64,000 bases of DNA from Thalassia testudinum (lineage: Eukaryota > Streptophyta > Magnoliopsida > Alismatales > Hydrocharitaceae), in NCBI GenBank assembly GCA_037157565.1, contig JAZHRO010000012.1:54675501-54739500 (forward strand). The letters are read 5' to 3'. The translations under genes and the position numbers were made by a program. The notes beneath the pieces are model-generated. The model did not search any database and was not told where the DNA came from. It saw only the letters and a program-made list of their open reading frames with translations. Shown here one piece after another: positions 44,778 to 55,089 of the stretch (the first letter of the stretch is position 1; every line of letters begins with the position of its first letter).

Positions 44778-46309
44778 TAACTTTTGCTAGTTCCTTAGCA
44801 AAAACTTAAGGTTTTAACCTTTGTTCTAGACCATGATGTTTTTAATAATTTCAGATAAGTGCTTTTCTTTTCATTTGAACTTAGATTAGGTTAGAATGCT
44901 GACCATAAGCCTAAAAGGTACTCTAGTACCAACCAAGATCCAGATCTGTCTAGCCTCAGCCTCAGTCCTTAGCAAAGGTTTTTAAGGCCCACAAGAACTA
45001 ACCTAAGGTCTATTGGACTTTGTGGTTAAAGCACCCGTGCTTGAAATGATTTTAGCCCTAGCTCAATTCGCAGTGCATTTTGTAAGAGAGAGAGAGATAG
45101 AAGATTTTTCTGTTTGGAGAGTTTTCTCTCTCTTTTTCTTTTTAATTCTAGCTTAGGATTGACTTTTCAACACGGTCTGTATCAGATTCCTTGTCCCCAT
45201 CATCAATCCTCAAGGGTTCCTAGCAATCGATGCTTCGAGATAGCACCGCCCATGACAACCCCCGGAACCCTGGCTATTGAGATTTCGAGATAATCCCATC
45301 CATGGTGTTCCGTGGCCGAATCCAGACCTTGGCAATTGACACTTCGTGATAATGCCATCCATGGAATCTGAACCAGCAGAGTGCTTACATGCCCCCAGTA
45401 GGATATGAAAATATCCTAAGAGACAAGCACCGAGGAGATGATATTTTGTTACGCACCTTTGAGGGGAATTTCCCACCTCTCCACACTGGGAACTCGTCCA
45501 AATCAACTTGTGTTGGTTGGCCACTCCTACTCTAGGTGTACTTTTCAGAATTTTGCGACGCTTCTGCTTGATTTTGATTTTTACGCTTACTGAACGAGGC
45601 TGTGTGTGAGGTTAGGGTGCTTAGGTTACTGAGTCCAGTAAACCAAAAGTTAGTTAATGAGGCCAAATACTCCCTAAGACTTGGACCTAATACTTAAGCT
45701 TTTCATTTTCCTCAACCTCTTGAGGAGTGTCCAGATCTTAATGGGTACTAAGAGTCTATCCAAAAATGCCTAAAGTTTGCGTTCTTACTAGTCTCACCAT
45801 GCACTTTTCATTTCTTTTCTTGAATGAGGTCTAGAACTTAGGTTAATTCCTTAGTTTCTTACTAATGACTATCACTCTTTTCTTTCATTTTTTTTTTGCG
45901 CTCCTTTTTCATTTTGTTTCTTTTCCTTCTCCCACAAAATTTCCTTTCTCCTTTTTTCTTTATGGTGTTTTTGGCATATGTGAATTTTTTGTTTAGAACC
46001 TTTTCTTACAAGTTTTTCACTTTTATACCCCCCATGCCTAAGGTTTGCAATGTCCTCATTGTGACTTAGGGGGTTTTTATTTACTTAGTTCATTCCTTAA
46101 GACAGATGTTTTGATGAGTGAATGGGTCGGGATGATTGTTGCAGACGATTTCTAATCCCAGATGCAAGCATCTGAGGTGGAGTCAGCTGTTCAGAAGGGT
46201 GAACCTTAAGTGCATAAGGGTGTCAAAAAGGTTTTAGGTTTTCAAGGAAAATGACGGGCTGCCTCCCGTTAAGCGTTGAGTTTTACGCCATTGGCTGGGC
46301 GCAATAAGC
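44778..46309 (-). other. non-coding 3' region between integrase and LTR, with tandem repeats
   Basis: About 1.5 kb without a supported gene. At 45220-45385 lie three imperfect copies of a 50-60 base unit with the core AGCAATCGATGCTTCGAGATAGC / GGCTATTGAGATTTCGAGATAATCCCATCCATGG / GGCAATTGACACTTCGTGATAATGCCATCCATGG. A related trio occurs at 60826-60975 in the second element. T-rich sequence fills 45880-46020, and a second polypurine-like run sits at 46028-46033. The minus frame at 45210-45524 is a translation of the repeats and is not called. Non-coding 3' regions with tandem repeats are known from Tat/Ogre and Athila relatives. Confidence 0.7.
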
Positions 46310-47710
46310 TCAAGGGGAATGGAGGATATAAGATGATTCAGCCAAATCAGTAGAAGTTACATCAATGAACGGCTTGAGTCTCTGACCGTTCACGATGAAA
46401 GGTTCGGAATCGTGGTTGAGCGGACTGATTTCGATGGCTCCATTTCCAAAAACCTGTCGGACTAAGTATGGTCCGACCCACTTGGATCGCAACTTTCCAG
46501 GAAAAAGTTTGAGTCGGGCATCAAAGAGTAGGACCTTCTGACCAGGATGAAAGATCTTTCTCGAGATATGCTTGTCATGGAAGGCTTTAACCCACTCCTT
46601 GTAGATTCGCGAGTTCTCATACGCATCTAGGCGTAATTCATCGATCTCGCTGATTTGAAGTTTTCTATGGGTTCCAGCCTTCGAAAGATCTAGATTACAG
46701 TTCCGTACTGCCCAATAGGCTTTATGCTCCAGTTCGACGGGAAGGTGACATGCCTTCCCATACACCAGTCTAAAGGGAGACATGCCTAATTGGGTTTTGC
46801 GGGCGGTCCTATAGGCCCACAAAGCTTCCGGAAGTCGGGACGACCAGTCCTTCATGTCAGGCCGAACAGTGACCTGTAGGATTTTCTTGATCTCCCGATT
46901 TGATAGCTCAGCTAGGCCATTAGTTTGGGGGTGGTAAGGAGTAGAGATTCGGTGAGACACCCCGTATTTGGTCATCAGTGACCTAAACTGAGCGTTAGTG
47001 AAATGGGTCCCCCCATCAGAGGTTATAGCACGAGGAATCCCGAACCTTGAGAAAATGTTTTGATGAATGAATTTGAGAACGATTTTGTGATCACAGGTTC
47101 GGGTCGGTATGGCTTCGATACATTTGGACACGTAGTCCACAACCAGCAGAATGTATTCGAAACCATCCGAAACAGGAAAGGGGCCCATAAAATCAATCCC
47201 CCAAACATCAAAGATTTCGCATACGAGAATCGGCTGCAAAGGCATCATGTCGCGATGGCTCATGTTGCCCAAAGTCTGGCAATGACTGCATGCCTTGTAG
47301 TGACTGTATGCGTCTTTGAACAGTGTGGGCCAGTAAAAGCCGCTCTGGAGGACTTTTGATGCGGTTTTATGCCCAGAGAAATGGCCACCGCATGCCTGGT
47401 CATGGCAGAAAGAGAGAATATTGTTGATTTCCTCTTCTGGGACACATCTCCGGATGATTTGATCAGCACCTATGCGGAAAAGGTATGGGCCTTCCCAGAT
47501 GTAATACTTGGTATCAGAGTGCAATTTGTCTTTCTTGGCCTTCGGCCAATCAGACAGGATCTGATGAGATGCCAAGTAGTTTACTATATCAGCAAACCAT
47601 GGAAGTCTAGTACCAATAGTCAGTAGGTGTTCATCAGGAAAATGTTCCGTGATGGGTCCGGAAGGGTTGATAATCTCAGAAGGAAGATGGGACAAATGGT
47701 AGGCTACCAC
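46310..47710 (-). pseudogene. Athila integrase region of pol
   Basis: A 466-residue open stretch that would insert the cDNA copy. It begins just after RNase H ([11 protein letters not shown]). The zinc-binding HHCC part shows [10 protein letters not shown] and CSHCQTLG. The catalytic core has the three acidic positions in [16 protein letters not shown] and [12 protein letters not shown] (usual NGQAE). A C-terminal GPY-type part follows ([19 protein letters not shown]). It ends [10 protein letters not shown] stop separates it from the upstream RNase H, so the mature pol polyprotein could not be made, although this domain itself is uninterrupted. Confidence 0.9.
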
Positions 47711-49007
47711 ATTCTACTTTCCTGCCTTGTCGCGAATCTTGAGATCGAATTCTTGTAACAGCAAGATCCATCGGATTAGTCGGGGCTTCACGTCCTTCTT
47801 GGCAAGGAGATGCCTTACAGCCGTGTGATCTGAGTAGATGATGACGTGGGAACCCAGGAGATATGATCAGAATTTTTCAAGGGCAAATACTACGGCTAGC
47901 AGCTCTTTCTCCATAACCTTGTAGTTACGCTGAGCCACGTCAAGTGTCTTGTTAGCATAGTAGATGATCACGGGTTTCCTGTTAGCTTTCTGCCCCAGGA
48001 CCGCTCCTACAACGAAATCAGACGCATCGCACATGATCTCAAAGGGTTGAGACCAGTCAGGGGATTGTAGGATAGGTGCCTGGGTGACTCGGTCACGAAG
48101 GTTTTCAAAGGCTAGTGTGCATTCCTTGGAGATTTCAAAGGGTACATCCTTAGAGAGAAGAGAAGTCAAGGGGCGCACGATTTTCGAGAAATCAGGAATG
48201 AAACGACGGTAAAAACCGACGTGCCCCAGGAAAGAACAGATGTCCCTGATCGAGCTAGGCATAGGAAGGCGAGAGATTAGATCAACCTTACCTCGATCCA
48301 CTTGGATGCCATTCTCCGAGGTTAAATGTCCCAGGACAATTCCCTCAGGCACCATGAAATGGCTCTTTTCCCAGGAAAGAACCAAATTCGCATCGATGCA
48401 CCGCCTGAGTATTTGGACCAAGTGTTGGAGGCAATCGTCAAATGGTGCTCCAAAAACTGAAAAGTCATCCATGAAGACTTCCAGATAGTCACCTACCATA
48501 TCTGAAAATATGGCAAGCATGCACCGTTGAAAAGTAGCGGGTGCATTGCAAAGACCGAAAGGCATCCTTCGGAATGCGTATGTTCTGAAGGGGCAGGTGA
48601 ACTTGGTCTTCTCTTGGTCCTCAGGATGGATTGCCACCTGGTTGTAACTGGAGTACCCTTCAAGAAAGCAGAAGAATCTATTTCCCGCTAATTTCTCGAG
48701 AATTTGATCAATGAAAGGCAGTGGGAAATGATCCTTCTTCGTGGAGAAATTGAGTCGGCGGTAATCTATACAGACTCTCCACGAGTTAGCTAATCGGGTA
48801 GGAATGACTTCTCCAGTTTCAGTCGTTATAGTGGTGAGTCTTGCTTTCTTAGGCACGACCTGAATTGGGCTCACCCAACGACTATCGGAGATCGGGTAGA
48901 TGATCCCGGCATCTAACCACTTGATGATCTTCTTTTTCACGACCTCCTACAGATTTGGGGTTCAAGCGTCTCTGCATTTCACGAGAAGGTCATGCGCCCT
49001 CTTCTGA
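47711..49007 (-). pseudogene. Athila reverse transcriptase and RNase H region of pol
   Basis: The long frame 47867-48940 carries RT motifs in order: SRWVSPIQVVPKK, WRVCIDYRRLN, FLEGYSSYNQV (usual FLDGYSGYNQ), MPFGLCNAPATFQRCM, the catalytic FMDDFSVFG, then SFLGHVGFYRRFIPDFS and the start of RNase H (FEIMCDASDFVVGAVLGQ). RNase H continues after a TGA at about 47866 ([20 protein letters not shown]) to a TAG near 47713. Upstream, stops near 48948 and 48963 and a frame change near 49000 cut it from protease. The D in the usual FLDGY position is E here, possibly weakening motif A. Confidence 0.9.
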
Positions 49008-50327
49008 TTAGATACGATGAGTACAATATGAGGAACTTATTCCAGTCAGATCACCGAGAGTCCACCTGATGGCTCTGCGATGTTGCTGGAGGACAGCAAT
49101 CAGACGGGATTCCTGTTCGGGATTGAGCTTGGAATTGATAATCACAGGAAGGGTCTGATTAGAACCCAGAAAGATGTATTTCAAGTGAGCAGGAAGGGGC
49201 TTTAGTTCGAGGATGGGGTTATCAGCAGCGACGGGTGGTTCAGAATAGATGTGAGGTTCAAGGGTAGGAGCTATTGGGTTGTCTAAATCTAGATTCAACA
49301 CCTCTATTTGCGAGTCAAGATCTTTCTGCGGTTGATGAGGTATAATCAGGTCATTCTGAAAGTGTGTTTCATCAACCAGAGCCCTAATGTCACAAATCTG
49401 TTCGATGACACTGCAATTGATTCCTTGTTGGGCCTTAAATATATCAATTTTCAGGGTTTGATTCCCAAATTTGAGCTCTATTTGGCCCTCCTCACAGCTA
49501 ATGTTGGCTCTAGCAGTAGCCAAGAAAGGTCTCCCTAGAATGATTGGTGTATCCCAAGGGTTTTCAGGTGCGTCCATGTCTAAGACTATAAAGTCTACAG
49601 GAAAGTAGAAATCCCACACTCTTACAATAACATCCTCGAGAATCCCTTTTGGTGACTTTATAGATTGGTCTGCTAATTGTAATGTCACCTCAGTTGGTTT
49701 TAGCTCAGATTCTTCTAGATGGTTAAGTAAGGATTCGGGTATCAGATTTATGGAAGCACCCAAGTCTAGCAATGCTCTATCAAATTGGGTATCACCTATC
49801 TTGCAGGAAATCAGGGGAGTACCAGGATCTTTAGCCTTGGGTGGGAGTCTGCTTAGGATTACAGAGCTGGCTTGCTCTGACAGAACAATTGGACTCCCAC
49901 TCTTGGTCCGCGGCTTACGCTGGGGTGTACACGCATTCTTTAAGAATCATGTGTAAGCCGGTACGTGGCGGATTGCATCCATCAAGGGGATGTTTATGTG
50001 GACCTGCTCAAAGAGCTTGACCAGGCCCTCCTCAGGTGCTACGGGCTTGGTAGTCTTCTTTTCCTTGGTCAAGGCCTCGGGAAATGGAACCTTGGTTGGT
50101 TCTTCTAGGATAGGTCCAGGTCTTTGATCTGGGACAGGGATAGGAATGTCCTGGATTATCGTCCTAGGCTTGGGATCACTACCAGGCTTGGAGTGGTTTA
50201 GATAAGGTGGATCTTGGGTTTCCTTGCCACTACGGGTTGTCACGGAATTAAGTCTTGCCTGGTTTTGGTTGAGATTGGGTAAGATGGGTTGCTGCTGATT
50301 GCCCGCAAAAGAAGTGGAAGCCTCCAT
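49008..50327 (-). pseudogene. Athila protease region
   Basis: Shares the gag reading frame. The part 50327-49947 is a low-complexity linker with NSVTTRSGK, a phrase typical of the Athila segment before protease. After stops near 49944, the part 49772-49008 contains the aspartic-protease active-site box LLDLGASINLIP at its start and the flap-like IILGRPFLATARANI near residues 75-90, then a linker ending TLGDLTGISSSYCTHRI, which normally leads directly into reverse transcriptase. The frame then ends at a stop, and pol continues in another frame. Confidence 0.85.
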
Positions 50328-50389
50328 CCCGTCAGGTGAGGGAACAGAAGGGGCCTAATAAATCATATGGGCTTGGCCCGGGTTTGGGT

Positions 50390-52013
50390 TCATAACGCGT
50401 CACTGTGTTGGCAAGTTATTCGGGTTAGGAAGAGGTTGGGAAGGAAGAGTGCCTGGCTGGCGAGAATTTGCCAACTGGGCCAGTTGATTACAGACCTCTG
50501 TAAGTTCGTCCTTGTGTTATTTTTGGATAGCCGCATTCGTTCTTTGAATGTCAGCCAGAGTCTGAAGGATAAGGGACATTTGATCCTGATTTGGCCTTGA
50601 TGGATAAGTAGGGTTGGGTCGAGGCTGAAGCTGTTGGTAAGGACGAGGGGGTTGTGGGCGGGACTGAAAGGGTGGTCTTTGGGTTTGGGAATTTCCCGCC
50701 CATTGAAAGTTGGGATGGTTTCGCCATCCAGGATTATAGGCGTTGGAGAATGGGTCGTTCTGGACGGCGTTGAGGTCCTCGCAGGTCTGAGGAACCTCCA
50801 GAGAGTCAGAGAAAGGGGGAATGGAATTCCCCGGGCTGGCATAGAAAGGATCGGATGACCCTCTGATCCGAGAATCAGATGACGGATATGGATCCATCCT
50901 AGGAGAAGATCGATGGAGAATGTTTTGCACAGTCTCCCGTGTGGAAGGAGGCTGTGCAAAAGAGCTATGCGCAGAGGTGGCTCGCTGCAAGTGCTGAGTC
51001 AGCTCATCCACCTTCTTTTCAATGATTGAGACCTTGTCCAATCGACTGGCCATTAATTCCAGGTCGACTGATGCGGACAGGCCCTGCGTCTCATGTGCTC
51101 CCCTAAGATTCGTCGATGCGCGGGTATTCGTCCTGTCGAATAATCCCATGGAGTCATTGTTGATGGAGTTCTCGCACATGTTTTTGAGAATCTCCCACAC
51201 GGTGTCCTCATGTTGACCCATGATATTCCCTCCGCAGGTTGCATTGACGAAAAGACGGATGTCTTCACGGAGTCCCTGGTAAAAAGATTGGACTTGTTCC
51301 CATTTAGGAACTCCGTGATGGGGGCACTTTTTCATGAGATCCTGAAAGCGATCCCATGCCTCATGGAGAGGTTCCCCTGTTTGCTGAGTGAAGTGAGTAA
51401 TCTGATGGCGCAAGGCATTGGTCCGACCAACGGGAAAGAACTTTTTTAAAAATTCAGACTGAAGTTCTTCCTAAGTGTTGATCGGCCGGGTCTAAGTTTG
51501 ATACCAATGAGCAGCCTTGTCCATAAGAGAGAAGGAGAACATCTTCATGAGAAGAATATCCCGATTTTGTGCATCTGACCCAAAAGTTTGGGCCAGATGC
51601 TTCAGCTGTTTGATGTGCTGGAAGGGATCTTCGGAATTAAGCCCATGGAATTTAGGTATAGCATGAATCATATTGGGCTTTAATTCAGAATCAGGTCCTC
51701 CAGTTGGGATTCTGACTCGAGGCTCAATGGCCACCGCAGCAGGATTATAATGGTCCCGCATCATAGGACGCTGCGGTGGGTGCACAAAGTTTTGGAAGAG
51801 GTCATTAAGTCGTTGGAGCTGGTGCTCCAGATTGTTTTCTTCCTCAACTGGTTGAGCCATGATGGGGGAAGAAGAAGAGCTTGGTTCTGAATCAAATGAG
51901 AGAATAATGTGGTGGGGTTGTTGCACAAACGTGGGCGTCGAGGCTTGGCCTTGATGAGAGTGAATTTCTAAAGGAGGTCTTAAGGGTGGTCTTAAGGACC
52001 TCCTACCATACAT
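50390..52013 (-). pseudogene. Athila gag region
   Basis: Structural protein region. It starts at a Met at 52013. Residues near the C-terminal end of the first open part read MFSFSLMDKAAHWYQT, followed by two stops (near 51489 and 51471, the second from a Trp codon). The frame then continues as HFTQQTGEPLHEAWDRFQDL, CPHHGVPKWEQVQSFYQGL and a Pro/Gln-rich tail. This is the retrotransposon gag domain followed by the coiled and proline-rich tail usual in Athila. No CCHC knuckle is seen. A further stop near 50514 ends the long frame at AIQK. Confidence 0.85.
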
Positions 52014-52955
52014 GCACTGTTGGAATAGATGAGTTTAGAAGGTGTTGGACCCAATCGAGACACCCAAAAATTATTGGGTGACTTTAGAGGTGCGGGGCAG
52101 ATGGACCCCTTGATCAAAAAGATCATCCACCTGAGAATTACCTGGGTAGCCAGAGAGGGTGAGTCCCATGAAGACCCCTACACGGTAGAGCGTCCCCACG
52201 GGTTATAGGGTTTCCCCCACTCGACCTCTCTTGTCACTGCGGTTCCAGGTAGACCAGAATGGGGATCTTGACCTCTTAAGTCTACCTCTTTTACTTTAAG
52301 ATCAAGGTGCTTAAGGTTCCACTTGAACTTTTAAGTATTTTGAGTGAAAAAGTGACCTAATTTGAAGGTTGGTTGACCCAAGGGGTCAACTTCACCTCTT
52401 GTTCTTTTGAGAGCTTTTGGGTCCTTTCTTTAAAGGTTCAAATGGATTTCAGAGCCTTATTTGCTTAGGGTTCCTCTTGTATAGATCTTTTTCAAACAAG
52501 GTTTAGGCACACCTCTTTTTGGGAAGATCCTTTCTTTGTTAATAGAAGGTGTGTCTCTAGAAACCCTAGATTTTCAATCCTTTGATTGGCTCTAGTTGGT
52601 CCATTTTAGTTGCCTCAAAATTTTATTATCTAGGGCTCGATCAAGAAGGTTTTAGCCCTAGTTACCTTAATTGGATGGACAGTTAAAATGTGTTGAAATG
52701 AAAAATTAGGCAACTTTGATGAATTACTAAGTATAACACAGGTAGCCCTAAGTTGATTCTTTTTTTGTTTCTTGTCAGATTTCAAGGGAGTTTAAGAGAG
52801 GGCTGATGAAGATTACCTATTTGTTGGAGTGTTTGTTGTGCGCTGCTCTTCCAATTCTTTCCCTTTACCTGCACACAAGAGAGAGAAAAAGATTAGCAAT
52901 TGTTTAAAAGAATTTTAAAGCTTCTAGAATAGCCGTTGCTCCGCGGCAACGGAGA
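52014..52955 (-). other. Athila untranslated leader
   Basis: About 940 bases between primer-binding site and gag start. No open frame of note. CTTTTGA- and AGGTC-rich short repeats occur near 52290-52500. A leader this long is normal for Athila elements. It presumably holds packaging and dimerisation signals, none of which can be identified by eye. Confidence 0.6.
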
Positions 52956-52967
52956 GCAACGGCGCCA
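52956..52967 (-). promoter_or_regulatory. primer-binding site, tRNA-Asp type
   Basis: Minus strand TGGCGCCGTTGC, complementary to the 3' end of plant tRNA-Asp (…GCAACGGCGCCA). It lies six bases from the LTR edge. Twelve bases match; beyond these the sequence diverges but contains a second CCGTTGCCGCGG. The tRNA-Asp primer is the usual choice of the Athila/Tat group. Confidence 0.8.
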
Positions 52968-52973
52968 AGAAAA

Positions 52974-53756
52974 TGGTGACGTTTCCCAACCGCGGCTAGT
53001 CTTTGTTTGTTTTAATGCTTATTACAGTAATGTCGTTGTGGTATAAAATAAAACAGCTACGGTTGTCGTTACCATTAAAATTTTACTCGGAAATAGTTTC
53101 TCAAGGTCGAACTCAGGGAGCTACTGGAATTCTAGAAGTACGATGTTTCTTTATTACAAACATAAGAGAGAGAGAGAGAGGGAGAAATAGATTTCTGTCT
53201 TTTGGCTTTTTCTTCTTCTCTTCTTTCTCTCTTTGCTTGTCTTCTTCTTCACTTCTTTCTCTTTTCTTTATCTTTACGGGTCTTCTTCCTTGGCTCTGAT
53301 TGCCTTCAGTTCTTCTTCTTTTTCTTGTCGTTATCTTCTTTCTTCCTTCTTTTTCTTTCTCTTCAACTACAGAGCCTTTTCTTTTCTTTTTCTTCTTCTC
53401 TGCTTTATCTCCTATGAAGCTTCATCCGTCGTCTGATATCACAGTCAGACGACCTAAACGGTGGTCTGCTACAGTGCTTCCCCTCTTTTCTTCCTTTGCT
53501 GCTTCTTCTTCTTCCGCTCCTCTTCTTCTTCCTGCGGCTAAGTGGTGAGGCCTTCTTCCTTCACGACGTGTCCCTGCGCAAGGCACAACAAAACCTATCC
53601 CTTCCCTCTACCCGCACGTCTCTCTCTCTCTCTGTAAACCTCTCACAGGAAGCTCTCCCAGAGCTGGGTTAACGGGTTGGGCTGCGTAACCGGGACCAGG
53701 CGCACCGACGTGGGTGGTGCGCGAGGAGTGCAGGGTAGTGTCGGGTCGGATCCACC
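52974..53756 (-). repeat. 5' LTR of the Athila element, truncated
   Basis: 783 bases that align with 42061-42809 nearly throughout, including CAACCGCGGCTA, GTCGAACTCAGGGAGCTACTGG and GGTTAACGGGT.GGGCTGCG. The match stops after GGATCC.CCAGG: the 3' LTR continues TCTGCGTGG while here the sequence becomes GGCAACCCAACGTGG, aconitase coding sequence. About 1.9 kb of LTR including its promoter is missing, so the element lacks its own transcription start. Confidence 0.9.
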
Positions 53757-53936
53757 AGGGCAACCCAACGTGGAATCAGGTACAAGTTCTAGAGTCGAAG
53801 CTATACTCATGGGATCCCAAGTCAACTTACATTTGCCAATATTCGCCATGTTAACAAACTATTAAAGGGTGAAGTAGGACCAAAGGCAATTCACATTCCT
53901 TCAGGGGAGAAACTTTATGTATTTGATGCTGCAATG
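53757..53936 (+). pseudogene. ACO: captured aconitase fragment 3, duplicate of fragment 1
   Basis: Starts in GNPTWNQ and carries [12 protein letters not shown], the same deletion junction, then [20 protein letters not shown] and VFDAAM, with the same GTTAGTATG donor-like sequence after it. The match with 38972-39211 extends over 240 bases including intron (to 53996) and is about 93% by eye. It keeps several residues closer to the family (YSWDP, EVGPK, PSGEK, DAAM) than fragment 1, so fragment 1 has drifted more. The left edge coincides exactly with the broken Athila LTR. Confidence 0.85.
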
Positions 53937-53996
53937 GTTAGTATGAAATTTTATTCTTAATTTGATGTTGATTTTTAGTTCAAGATAGAAAAGGAT

Positions 53997-54234
53997 ATAT
54001 TTCCCTGATGTATTTTTGGATTTCTAAATTTTATTTGAAGTGCCCTATTCAGGAAAAAAAAACATTTCATTTGAAATGCCCTTTGCATTATGTTGATTGT
54101 TTACGTGACATCTTGCATTGATTTAGGGACATGATAAAATACCCCGCATACTAACAATTATACTGCCATTAATGAAATAGTCTCCCCTTCTCTCGCAACT
54201 TTGCATCTATGTATCCATAAGGAGTGCAACAAAT
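53997..54234. other. spacer, no feature recognised
   Basis: AT-rich sequence after the duplicated aconitase intron. GAAGTGCCC/GAAATGCCC pieces around an A-run (54055-54062) look like a short local duplication. No coding motif. Confidence 0.4.
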
Positions 54235-55060
54235 ATACTATCAGTTCTTTTTTGAGCCTTCCTAGTTGGAATAGCTCAATCAATTTTTCCATCCCATCTA
54301 TCCAGCCATCTTGCTCAGGCCATGCTGTTATACCCTAATAAAACCAAATTACCTTTGCAAAGGGACGATTTTTAATCATATGCACCCAATCCTCTTTATC
54401 AATTCGACAAAAGGGGTACAATGAGTCTTCAATCTGAAATTTTTTCAATAATGTTCCCTTTAAAGGCAGAGCATCGGTCACTGCTCTCGAAGAGGAATAA
54501 CTTTGTTTTCAAAGCTATATCCTTCATATTCCAAACCTTTTTACAATAGGCTATTTGTTTCTCTATAAGACTAGAGTTGATTCCCTCTTCATTTAGCAAG
54601 GTCATATATGCAGACTTAACCGAGAACTTCCCATTAGGATGTGGTTTCCATATTAGTAAGTCTTGTCCCATGTCTATTGGAGTACTTAAATTTTTTTCTA
54701 CAGTCCTACAGCCAAAGCTACTGGAAATTTTTTCTTCATTCCAGTTATAATTTTGTTCATTTATCAAATCTACCGCCTTTAATTCCTGGAGTATACTCTA
54801 TCTAATTGACTTTTACTCTTCAGCCTTCAACCATGGATCACTCCAAATATTTATATTCTTCCCATCTCCAACTAACCATAACACATTATTGAAAAGCATA
54901 CTTTTTATAGCTGGAAGCGCCTTCATGAAGGAAGAATCTGGTGACTTGGGCATATATTCCCAAAAATTACCATCTGGGAAATACTTGTTTCTTATCTGAT
55001 TTTGTTAAAGACCCTCCTTGGTGCACAATAACCAGCCCATTTTTAGTAGGAAAGCTAAAA
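54235..55060 (-). pseudogene. fragment of a second LINE, RT tail to zf-RVT
   Basis: Minus strand, in order: RNKYFPDGNFWEYMPKSPDS, then FNNVLWLVGDGKNINIWSDP, then LLIWKPHPNGKFSVKSAYMT, then KVWNMKD...KTKLFLF, then DWVHMIKNRPFAKVIWF. These are the KYFP, VGDG..I..W.DPW, W..NG.FSVKSAY and W..K.P.K...F blocks after the RT domain in plant L1 elements, followed by the zf-RVT region. Stops and frame breaks are frequent. It has a different sequence from the split LINE, so it is an independent fragment trapped in the CACTA element. Confidence 0.85.
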
Positions 55061-55089
55061 TTACTAGCCTTACCAAAGAGAATCTTTCT

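Larger units (their letters stand above)
42061..53756 (-). mobile_element. Athila-type Ty3/gypsy retrotransposon nested in the CACTA element
   Basis: Minus-strand element with 5' LTR remnant (52974-53756), tRNA-Asp-type primer site (52956-52967), leader, gag, protease, reverse transcriptase/RNase H, integrase, a non-coding 3' region with tandem repeats, polypurine tract (44766-44777) and full 3' LTR (42061-44765). The reverse-transcriptase box FMDDFSVFG and its surroundings, the protease box DLGASINLIP and the Asp primer site are characteristic of the Athila lineage. Athila elements often carry an envelope-like frame after integrase; none is visible here. Many stops and a frameshift make it non-autonomous. 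The 5' LTR retains only 783 of about 2,705 bases. Confidence 0.9.

Noticed and set aside
45210..45524. 104-codon minus frame, similar to one at 60808-61104, considered as an envelope-like gene
   Set aside because: The similarity comes from the shared tandem trio. There is no signal peptide, transmembrane segment or start conservation.
52956..52967. Possible tRNA-Asp gene fragment
   Set aside because: Only the 12 bases complementary to the tRNA 3' end are present, next to an LTR edge. It is a primer-binding site, not a tRNA gene.
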